A DNA stretch of 64,000 nt from JBBROS01 sp965199595 (lineage in GTDB: Bacteria; Pseudomonadota; Alphaproteobacteria; Acetobacterales; Acetobacteraceae). Made by a program: the position numbers and the translations under genes. This document shows, in pieces, positions 57,026 to 64,000 of the stretch. Each line of letters starts with the position of its first letter. Positions within the stretch are counted from its first letter, which is position 1. The stretch covers positions 3,162,001-3,226,000 of the forward strand of contig OZ241182.1 in the NCBI GenBank assembly GCA_965199595.1, written 5' to 3'. The notes under the pieces were generated by a model that was not told where the DNA came from, made no database searches, and saw nothing but the letters and a program-made list of their open reading frames with translations.

Positions 57026-57521
57026 ACCAGGGCCCGCTCGGGCGGGGCCATGTAAAGCCGGACCAGGTCGCGCACCTTGGCCACGAAGTCCGGATCGGTG
57101 GACAGCTTGAAGGTCTCCGACCGATGCGGCTGCAAGCCGAAGGCGCGCCAGATGCGCTGCACCGTCGAGGCCGACAGCCCGCTGGCCCTGGCCATGCCGC
57201 CCGAACTCCATTGCGTGCCGTCCGCGGGCAGGCTTTCCAGTGTGCGCGCGATCACCGCCAGGACCCGCACGTCGTCCATCCTACGCGGCGCCCCCGGGTG
57301 AGGATCGTCGCCGCATCAAGAGCCAGCCGGGCTGCGACATCCTTGTGCTGCGTGCCATCCGTGTTGCGGCGGGACGCCAAACCCGAAAGCTCAGCCCGCC
57401 CCGCTTCCGTCACCTGCAACGCAACTGCCAGACGAGCCATGCCAGCCTCCTGCACCTGCCAGGAAGCCTCTCAAACCCCGTCGAGCGAGTATAATGGCGA
57501 AGCTCTGGTTCAGGACACTAG
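57025..57521 (-). mobile_element. IS630-family element remnant
   Basis: On the minus strand MARLAVALQVTEAGRAELSGLASRRNT is the N-terminus of an IS630 transposase, followed in other frames by KDVAARLALDAATI, PADGTQWSS, STVQRIWRAFGLQPHRSETFKLSTDPDFVAKVRDLVRLYMAPPERALVL. Internal deletions and a frameshift are evident, and the DDE catalytic half is missing. The left edge cuts the tautomerase-like gene; the right edge reaches CTAG at 57518-57521, a plausible TA target for this family. It is inactive. Confidence 0.8.
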
Positions 57522-58210
57522 GGCGACGCCGGCCTGGTATTCCGGAAGCCGGTGGCCACGACGTAAAGCTCGCTCGAGTCCTTGCGGCTGGCTGGCGGTT
57601 TCGCGTGCCGCACGGTGGTGAAATGCTTCTTCAGCTGCTCCAGCAACGTTTTCTCCGAGCCGCCCTGGAACACCTTGGCCACGAAGCCGCCGCCCTCGTT
57701 CAGCATCTCGAGCGCGAAATGCAGGGCCACCTCCGCCAGGCCCATGATGCGGATGTGGTCCGTATCCGTGTGCCCCGTGGTGTTCGGCGCCATGTCGGAG
57801 AGCACCAGGTCCGCCTTGCCGCCCAGCATCTCCTTCAGCCGGGCCGGCATGGCCTCGTCCATGAAGTCACCCTCGATGATCGTGGCCCCGGCGACGGGCT
57901 CGACGAACAGCAGGTCCACCCCCACCACCTTGGAGGCGCCGCGCTGCACCAGCACCTGGGTCCAGCCACCGGGTGCCGCGCCCAGGTCGATGCAGCGTGC
58001 GCCCTTCCTGATCAGGTGGAACCGGTCATCCAGCTCCGTCAGCTTGAAGGCGGCACGCGACCGCCAGCCCTGCGCCTTCGCCGCCCGCACATAGGGGTCG
58101 TTCAATTGCCGCACCAGCCATTTCTGCGACTGCGTGCTGCGCCCCAGCGCAGTCTTGAGGGAGACGGATAGCCCCCGGGCGTTGCCGGGTGGGCGCTTGC
58201 TGACAGTCAT
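57518..58210 (-). CDS. rlmE: 23S rRNA (uridine-2'-O-)-methyltransferase
   Basis: A 230-residue RrmJ/FtsJ enzyme that methylates U2552 of 23S rRNA. SQKWLVRQLNDPYVRAAKAQGWRSRAAFKLTELDDRF at the start is followed by CIDLGAAPGGWTQVLVQRG (AdoMet-binding) and LVLSDMAPNTTGHTDTDHIRIMGL. FVAKVFQGGSEKTLLEQLKKHF contains the catalytic Lys and KPPASRKDSSELYVVATGFR is the C-terminal block. The last codons TRPASP and stop TAG coincide with the IS630 edge. The start ATG overlaps the ppx/gppA stop by 4 bp. Confidence 0.95.
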   Translation of the reverse strand: MTVSKRPPGNARGLSVSLKTALGRSTQSQKWLVRQLNDPYVRAAKAQGWRSRAAFKLTELDDRFHLIRKGARCIDLGAAPGGWTQVLVQRGASKVVGVDLLFVEPVAGATIIEGDFMDEAMPARLKEMLGGKADLVLSDMAPNTTGHTDTDHIRIMGLAEVALHFALEMLNEGGGFVAKVFQGGSEKTLLEQLKKHFTTVRHAKPPASRKDSSELYVVATGFRNTRPASP

Positions 58211-59274
58211 GGAGTTAACGCCGTTTCATGCTGAGACGCGGCAGCTTTCCGGGCCGGCTGACGCCCTTGATCCTGCCGCATCAGCCGCTGCAGGATTCCT
58301 TCGCGCAGGCCGCGATCCGCCACCGTGAACTGTTCGATCGGCCACATCGACCGGATCGCATCGAAGATGGCGCAGCCCGGCAGCACGAAGTCCGCCCGGT
58401 CCGCCCCCACGCAGGGATGCGCGTGCAACCCCGGAATCCCCATGCCACGCAGCTGCCGCAGCGCATCGTCTGCCGCGGCGGCCGACAGTGTGGTGCCATC
58501 CACCAGCGGGCGCCGATACCGCGCCAGCTTCATGGCAACCCCGGCCAGCGTGGTCACGGTGCCGCTCGTGCCCAGGGCCTGCACCCCGCCCAGCCGGATC
58601 TCGTGCGCGATGCGATGCACCTGCTCGAACGCTTCAAGGTGCTGAAGGGCCTCGGCCACCATCGCTGCGTAGCCAGCGGTGGTGAACACCGCCGGGCCAT
58701 GGCGCTCGGCGAGCGTCACCACACCCAGCGGCAGGCTGACATAGCCGATCAGTTCCGGCCCGGACGAAGCGGCCAGGCGCACCCAGGCCAACTCCGTGGA
58801 CCCGCCCCCGATATCGAACAGCAGCACCCGGCGGCTATCTCGGTCCAGCAGCGGACCGCAGCTCTCCAATGCCAACTCGGCTTCCTCGCGCGGGGCGATG
58901 ATATCGAACCGGATGCCGGTTTCAGCCAGCACGCGCTTGAGGAAGGCCGGGCCGTTCGTGGCCTGGCGGCACGCCTCGGTGGCGACTGCCCGCACCACGC
59001 AGCGGGGCCGCCGCTGCAGCCGAACCCGGCATGCCTGCAGCGCTTGCATCGCCCGGTTCATCGCGGCGTCGCCCAATGCCCCGCTGGCCTGCAACCCCTC
59101 CCCCAGCCGCACGATCCGACTGAAGCTGTCGATCACGCGGAACCCGTCGCCAGCCGGGCGTGCCACGAGCAGCCGGCAGTTGTTCGTCCCAAGATCCAGC
59201 GCGGCGAACGTGCGCCACCCGTCCTGAATGTAACAGGTGCGTCCCAGACCCCGCTCGGAAACGCCTTTGCTCAA
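58207..59274 (-). CDS. Ppx/GppA phosphatase family protein
   Basis: A 355-residue exopolyphosphatase/guanosine pentaphosphatase. FAALDLGTNNCRLLVARP is the actin-like phosphate loop 1, FSRIVRLGEGL follows, RAVATEACRQATN and GIRFDIIAPREEAELA are the second block, LLFDIGGGSTELAWVRL is phosphate 2, and VQALGTSGTVTTLAGVA contains the third. It is shorter than E. coli Ppx because the C-terminal HD domain is missing, the common form in Alphaproteobacteria. It overlaps rlmE by 4 bp, so the two are cotranscribed. tRNA-Gln lies 150 bp upstream. Confidence 0.92.
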   Translation of the reverse strand: MSKGVSERGLGRTCYIQDGWRTFAALDLGTNNCRLLVARPAGDGFRVIDSFSRIVRLGEGLQASGALGDAAMNRAMQALQACRVRLQRRPRCVVRAVATEACRQATNGPAFLKRVLAETGIRFDIIAPREEAELALESCGPLLDRDSRRVLLFDIGGGSTELAWVRLAASSGPELIGYVSLPLGVVTLAERHGPAVFTTAGYAAMVAEALQHLEAFEQVHRIAHEIRLGGVQALGTSGTVTTLAGVAMKLARYRRPLVDGTTLSAAAADDALRQLRGMGIPGLHAHPCVGADRADFVLPGCAIFDAIRSMWPIEQFTVADRGLREGILQRLMRQDQGRQPARKAAASQHETALTP

Positions 59275-59424
59275 GATGTGTGCACGCTGCGCATCACCTC
59301 AATGTCGTCGCCAACCAGCCGCGCGACAACCCACGCCGCACCAAATTCAGCGCGGCGTTGCAGCCCATGAACTGCCATGCTATGCAGCCGCCCTCGCTAT
59401 CTGGGACGATTGTTCCAGTCGTGG

Positions 59425-59498
59425 TGGGGGATAGTTTAGCGGTAGAACTTCCGACTCTGACTCGGAAAGCCTTGGTTCGAATCCAGGTCCCCCAGCCA
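59425..59498 (+). tRNA. tRNA-Gln (anticodon CTG)
   Basis: A 74-nt cloverleaf with encoded CCA: acceptor TGGGGGA pairs with TCCCCCA, discriminator G, anticodon arm CCGACTCTGACTCGG with CTG in the loop, T arm GGTTCGAATCC. It decodes CAG. A tyrosine integrase remnant begins 99 bp after its 3' end, so the 3' half is a likely attachment site. Confidence 0.95.
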
Positions 59499-59596
59499 AT
59501 CCCTAAGTAAGTCATTGGAATCGCTGCATGTAGTCCAGCGCTGTGTATCAAAGGTCCACAGCGCTGCTCCACAACCCTGCTACACAGGCGGGCGGC

Positions 59597-60915
59597 ATGC
59601 AGCGGACTTCATGCGTTCAGCGACGCGGCAACACTTGGCACTTCCGACGGCGCGTCCCGCCCAGCATCGCCTCCCTGCTTGACCAGCGGGAGGTCACCGT
59701 GGCCCTGTCTACCCACGGATGCCCGCGTGGCGTCCGTCCGTGGACGCGCCATGTGGGACCGCACGGAGGAGGTGTTCAGGAAGGTCATGGACGGGTCATT
59801 AGAAGCAGACCAGGCGCGTATCCTTCTGCGCCACATGGCCAAGGCAATTCCATGGGAAGGAGGTCCACTCGACACCATCGCGCGACGCGCCGCTGCCGGG
59901 ACGAGTCGGACGTGCTGCGCATCCTGGAACACGGGCAGGCAGACATCCTGGCCCTGCCCCGGGACGACCAGGCACGGGTGCTGCTGCACCTCCAGTCCTG
60001 GCTAGGAATGCTTGAAGGCAAGGACCGTGCGCCGCCCTCCGTGGGGCATGCAGGGGTCGATGCGCTGTCCCAGGGTGTCGGCCTGGCGCGCATTAACCGC
60101 CGCGAGCGCGAGCATCTCCGCCTGCTCAAGGGACTGGATCGCCAGGTCATGGAGCCGGAGGCGATCCAGCCGGCGCTCTCGCACTACATCGAAGACTACC
60201 TGTCCGAGAAGCAGCGGAGCACGCGCACCGAGGAGGGCGTCACAGCCAATACGGCATACCAGGCCCGCCTGACCATGCGGCTGTGGGAAGAGGCTATGGG
60301 GCCAATCCCTGTGGCCCAGGTAGGCCGGAAGGAGGCCGCGAAGTTCAAAGACCTGCTGCTGAAGCTGCCCAGCAGCCATGGCAAGTCGAGCGTGCGACGA
60401 ACCCTGATGGAGGCCGTCGACGCCGCCGATGCAAAGCAGGAGGCGGGCCAGGTCATCGAGCGCATGGCCATGAAGACGTGCAAGAGACACTTCTCCAGCA
60501 TGCAGCAGGCATGGAAGTGGCTCTTGGAGCGCGGGGAGGTGAACGCCAACCCGTTCGCAGGCTTCTCATTCTCCGGCGCGCAGTCATCGCCGGATGACCG
60601 GAATAAGTGGTCCGACGATGACCTGCTGAGCCTGCTGCAGTCGCCCTACATGCAGAAGGTCGCAGCCGCCCGTGCTCGGGACTGGTGGCTGGTCTCAATC
60701 GCCATGTGGGCCGGCATGCGGGTGGAAGAAGCATGCCGTCTGCGTCCTGTGGCCGATGTGGAGGAGCAGGACGGGGTTCCACTCCTTCTCGTTGAGGCCC
60801 AGGGCGCACCCCTGCCGGAGTGGAGTCCAAAGACGCAGAGCGGCGCCCGTGCAGTGCCCGTCCACCACCTGCTCATGGAAGCCGGGCTGCTCGACCTGGC
60901 ACGGGAGCGGGTCAC
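59597..60915 (+). pseudogene. tyrosine recombinase (integrase) pseudogene beside tRNA-Gln
   Basis: MQRTSCVQRRGNTWHFRRRVPPSIASLLD is the DUF6538-type N-terminus of integrases. After ALST near 59712 the family continues in another frame (DARVASVRGRAMWDRTEEVFRKVMDGSLEADQA) and returns to the first near 59898 (DESDVLRILEHGQADILALP). A long alpha-helical core-binding domain follows, then IAMWAGMRVEEACRLRP, the first catalytic Arg box. The remaining catalytic residues (H-x-x-R and Tyr) are lost: homology ends at about 60915, where the IS256 end begins. Two compensating frameshifts and truncation make it a dead gene, or an assembly artefact if the short G/C runs were misread. Confidence 0.8.
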
Positions 60916-61368
60916 GTCCGTCAACGTGGTGGAATTTGCGGTGTAGTTGAGGTGGCCAGGGATCAAGCGGCCACGGTGGAAATCTGTGGTGGGATGGCAT
61001 CGATCAGCGGCGGTGTGAGTTCGGCCATGACCTCGGTCTGCATGTAGCGGTGCTGGAGCTGCCACTCGTCGTTGGCTTCCAGCAGCACCGCACCGATCAG
61101 CCGGATGATGGCACCCTCGTTGGGGAAAATGCCGACCACGTCGGCCCGGCGCTTCACCTCCTTGTTCAGCCGCTCCAGCGGATTGGTGGAATGCAGCTTG
61201 GCCCGGTGCGATGCGGGGAAGTTCATATGGGCCAGCACGTCGGCCTCGCTCTCGTCGATGAACGCGCCGATGACGTGCCAACCGAAGTTGCGGAACATCG
61301 CCTCGAAATTGGCCCACAGGCCCTCGCGTACCACGGCGTCCAGGCTCTGGCGGTTGTAGTCCACCACC
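60915..61368 (-). mobile_element. IS256-family transposase, C-terminal fragment
   Basis: On the minus strand the frame reads NFEAMFRNFGWHVIGAFIDESEADVLAHMNFPASHRAKLHSTNPLERLNKEVKRRADVVGIFPNEGAIIRLIGAVLLEANDEWQLQHRYM, the C-terminal third of an IS256/Mutator transposase including the STNPLERLN and DVVGIFP blocks. The stop lies at 60963-60965. The IS end, near GGTGGAATTTGCGGTGTAG, lies at about 60920-60950 and touches the integrase. The upstream part of the element is missing, replaced by an aconitase gene fragment at about 61368. Confidence 0.82.
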
Positions 61369-63207
61369 CACCAGGTTGGAGCGGTGGATGCGCTCGAAGC
61401 TCTCAGCGACGACCGCCCGGACGCCGAGCAGGGCCGTTCCCTTGGCTGCCCAGTCACGGGGCGAACCGCAGCCGTAGTTGCGCCCGGCGATCACGACGAT
61501 CGGGATGCCCGGCGTGCCATAGGCCATCACGGCGTCGAACACGCTCATCTCCGCACCGGTCGGCATGTACCGGGTCAGCCCGCCAGGCCGGCCAGGCAGC
61601 AGGTCGTTCTGCAAACGCGGGTTGGCGAACGTGCCGCGCACCATGACCTCGTGGTTGGCCCGGCGGCCGATGTAGTTGTCCAGCTCGCTGCGGCCGACGC
61701 CTTGGGACAGCAGGTACCGCCCGGCCGCGCTGGTCGGCGGCACCGGGCTGCCAGGGGAGATGTGGTCGGTGGTCACGTCGTCGCCGAGCAGAAGCAGGAT
61801 ACGCCCGCCCGTGAGGTCGCACACCGGTGCGGGGTCGGCCGCAAGGGCGTCGAGGAAGGGCGGGCGCTTGAGGTATGTGCTCGCCTCGTTCCAAGCGAAG
61901 GCCGGGTCCGTTCCCAACGGCAGCGCCTGCCAGCCCGGACCACCGTCTGCCGGCGCGGCGTACCGGTCGACGAACAGGTCCGGCGTGACAGTGGCGGCGG
62001 TTAGCGCATCCAGCTCCGCCTCGTCCGGCCAGATGTCGCGCAGCGGCACGGGATGCTCGTCGGCGTCCCTGCCCAGCGGTTCGTGCTGGAGGTCGACCAG
62101 CACGGAGCCGGCGATGGCCATCGCGACCACGAGCGGCGGCGACCCGAGATAGGTGCCGCGAACCGACGGATGCAGCCTGCCTTCAAAGTTGCGGTTGCTG
62201 GACAATACTCCGCAAACGGCCAAGTCCCGCTCCGCGACCGCGTCCGTGACCGCCTGTGGCAGCGGGCCCGCCATGCTGCCGCAACTCATGCATCCGTAGC
62301 CGGCCACGTCGAAGCCGAGGCGCGACAACGGCTCCATCAGCCCGGCACGCTCAAGCATGGCCGTGATGGCGCGCGAGCCCGGCGACAGCGACGTCTTGAC
62401 TGCGGGCCGGGCGCGCAGGCCGCGGGCGACCGCGTTTCGGGCCAGCAGCCCGGCGGCAAGCATCTGCCGCGGGTTGGACGTGTTGGTGCAGGAGGTGATG
62501 GACGCGATCACCACGTCGCCGGTCTCGGGCCGCCCAGTGTCCGCCGCGGTCGCGGCTGCGGCGGCGGCAGGAAAGGCGGTACGGAAGCTGTCCGGCACAC
62601 TCCTGAGGGGCACGCGCGCTTCCGGCCGGGTCGGCCCGGCCATGACTGGCTCCGTTGCGGACAGGTCATATTCAACGACCGCGTCACAGCGGGGCGCGTC
62701 AGCTGCGGAGCGGAACAGGCCTTGGTGCTTGGCGTAGGCCTCTACCAGCGCCACGCGCGCGGTGGGGCGGCCGGTCAGGCGCAGGAACTCCAGCGTGCGA
62801 CTGTCGATGGGAAAGTAGCCCATCGTGGCGCCGTATTCCGGCGCCATGTCCGCGACCGTCGCGCGGTCGGACACAGGCAAGGCGTCCACGCCTGGGCCGA
62901 AGAACTCCACCACCGCCCCGAGCAGCCCGGCCGGGCGCAGCCGTTCCGTCAAGCTCAGTGCGACATCTGCCGCGAGCACGCCCGGTGGTGGCGCGCCGGT
63001 CAGACGGCAACCGACCACGCGCGGCGGCAGCAGCCCGACTGGCTCTCCTAGGAGCGCCGTGGTCGCCTCGATGCCGCCGACGCCCCAGCCGAACACGCCC
63101 AGGCCGTTGACCATCGGGGTATGGCTGTCCGTGCCGACCAACGAGTCGGGAAAGGCCCAGATCGCCCCATCGCGCGGCGCCGTGGCGACGACGGTGGCTC
63201 CCTCGTC
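61366..63207 (-). pseudogene. aconitate hydratase (AcnA-type), truncated at both ends
   Basis: About 610 residues of an AcnA-family aconitase. It holds VGTDSHTPMVNGLGVFGWGVGGIEA, then DRATVADMAPEYGATMGYFPID, SITSCTNTSNPRQM (first cluster Cys), GYGCMSCGSMAGPLP (other cluster Cys), LLLGDDVTTDHISPGSP and ERIHRSNLVG. The 5' about 190 codons are absent: the frame meets a TAG at about 63205. At the 3' side homology ends at SNLVGG, where the IS256 fragment begins, removing the last about 130 residues. The remaining frame is open, so the loss is by deletion, not point mutation. Confidence 0.88.
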
Positions 63208-63315
63208 CTACCCAGGATCTATCGCTATCGTGGTGAGGCTTGCGCTACAGCCTTCTAGAGGAAGTGTCGGCAGCTCGTTAGGATCGTTGACATCGACAGG
63301 AGGGCACACGAGCGG

Positions 63316-63987
63316 ATGGTGGCAGACAGAAGCCCGGATCGGGCGCTGGTGGACGGCGCCGTCGCGCTGCTCGAGCAGGCGATCCTGTCTGGCGAGATCG
63401 GCCCCGGCGAGCGGGTTTCCGAGCAGCCGCTGTCGGTGCGCTTCGGGATCAGCCGCGGCGTCCTGCGCGAAGCGGTGCGGATGCTGGAAGGCCGCCGCTT
63501 GCTGGAGCGGACGCCCAATACCGGGGTGAGGGTCATCAACCCGTCGCTGGAAGACCTGGAGCAGTTGCTCGCCGTGCGCGAGGCGTTGGAAGGGATGGCC
63601 AGTCGGCATGCGGCTGAAGCCATGTCGCTGCGGGAGACCCGGCGGCTGCGTGCCTGCCTTTCGAACTACGACCACACCATCGAGGCGGAAGGATTGGGCG
63701 GCGTGTTCCGCCGGGGCACGCTGGACAACGACTTCCACGTCCAGATCGTGCAGGGAAGCCACAACCGCTGGCTCCACGAGTTGCTGTGCCGGGACCTCTA
63801 CTCCGTGCTGCGCGTATTCCGCCTGCGCTCCGTCGCGATCGGCAGCAGGGCGGAGCAGGCGACGGAGGAGCACCTGGCCATCCTGCAAGCGATCGAGAAC
63901 CGCGATCCGGACGCGGCCGAGCGGCTGATGCGGCGCCACATCGCATTGGCGCGGGAAAACCTGCTGAGCCGCGCGGCCGCCCGCTGA
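63316..63987 (+). CDS. GntR family regulator (FCD/FadR type)
   Basis: A 223-residue regulator. The N-terminal winged HTH is GAVALLEQAILSGEIGPGERVSEQPLSVRFGISRGVLREAVRMLEGRRLLERTPNTGVRV. The FCD effector domain follows: LEQLLAVREALEGMASRHAAE, FHVQIVQGSHNRWLHELLCRDLYSVLR and HLAILQAIENRDPDAAERLMRRHIALARENL, whose His and Asp/Glu positions fit the metal-binding FCD core. FadR-type regulators respond to organic acids, so it may have controlled the now broken aconitase gene divergent from it. The ATG follows GAGGGCA. Confidence 0.92.
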   Translation: MVADRSPDRALVDGAVALLEQAILSGEIGPGERVSEQPLSVRFGISRGVLREAVRMLEGRRLLERTPNTGVRVINPSLEDLEQLLAVREALEGMASRHAAEAMSLRETRRLRACLSNYDHTIEAEGLGGVFRRGTLDNDFHVQIVQGSHNRWLHELLCRDLYSVLRVFRLRSVAIGSRAEQATEEHLAILQAIENRDPDAAERLMRRHIALARENLLSRAAAR

Positions 63988-64000
63988 CCTACTCCGCGGC

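Noticed and set aside
60646..63141. A single 831-codon minus-strand gene
   Set aside because: It joins the aconitase fragment with out-of-frame IS256 and integrase sequence; similarity stops at about 61368.
1..64000. CRISPR arrays, toxin-antitoxin pairs, restriction-modification or retron systems
   Set aside because: No direct repeat arrays, paired small ORFs with known toxin folds, or methyltransferase/nuclease pairs were seen; the Uma2 and GIY-YIG genes stand alone.

Overview
The window is GC-rich DNA from an alphaproteobacterium, most likely a flagellated member of the Acetobacteraceae/Rhodospirillales. This rests on codon bias, ATGA-coupled operons, the bolA next to a J-domain-like gene, the flagellar flgF-flgG-flgA-flgH block facing fliL, and the lptG-lptD-surA order. 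Taxonomy is inferred from protein resemblance only.

Region by region. 0-4 kb: 5' part of a J-domain-type gene, bolA, a DUF2889 gene, a chemoreceptor and a zinc deacylase of the AstE/AspA group. 4.3-8.2 kb: a four-gene peptide-type ABC transporter (two permeases, two ATPases) without a binding-protein gene in view. 8.2-10.5 kb: two coupled GT4-like glycosyltransferases. 10.5-14.9 kb (minus): a UDG4-like protein with no cysteine at all, a lytic transglycosylase, moaB and a PA0069-type radical SAM protein. 15-19.3 kb: ETF-ubiquinone oxidoreductase, a TPR lipoprotein, ispE and tRNA-Gln(TTG). 19.4-22.9 kb: a GIY-YIG gene beside the tRNA, a nitronate monooxygenase, a rutA-like remnant, DUF4112 and holC. 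23-27.8 kb: lptG-lptD-surA for LPS export and outer-membrane assembly. 27.8-33.8 kb: a Uma2 gene, a GMC oxidoreductase and a three-subunit molybdenum hydroxylase (PaoABC-like). 33.8-34.9 kb: an IS graveyard (IS256 and IS481 fragments) that cuts a DUF3574 gene. 34.9-42.9 kb: a flagellar locus with two divergent operons; a near-consensus sigma-54 promoter precedes flgF. 43-44.5 kb: speD and speE (spermidine).

44.7-57 kb is an accessory block of oxidoreductases, each next to its own regulator: FAD monooxygenase, TetR/hydrolase, LysR/monooxygenase, TetR/SDR, aldo-keto reductase, LysR/NTF2-like, AraC/SDR. It ends in an IS630 remnant that truncates a tautomerase-like gene. 57.5-59.5 kb returns to core genes (rlmE, ppx/gppA, tRNA-Gln(CTG)). 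Beyond that tRNA lie a decayed tyrosine integrase, an IS256 C-terminal fragment, an aconitase missing both ends, and a GntR regulator.

I see no clear multi-gene defence system or CRISPR array. The most unusual items are the cysteine-free UDG4-like protein, a 14-codon leader ORF overlapping the lptD start, a set of perfect palindromes at the accessory regulators, and several gene/IS junctions that can be located to within a few bases.
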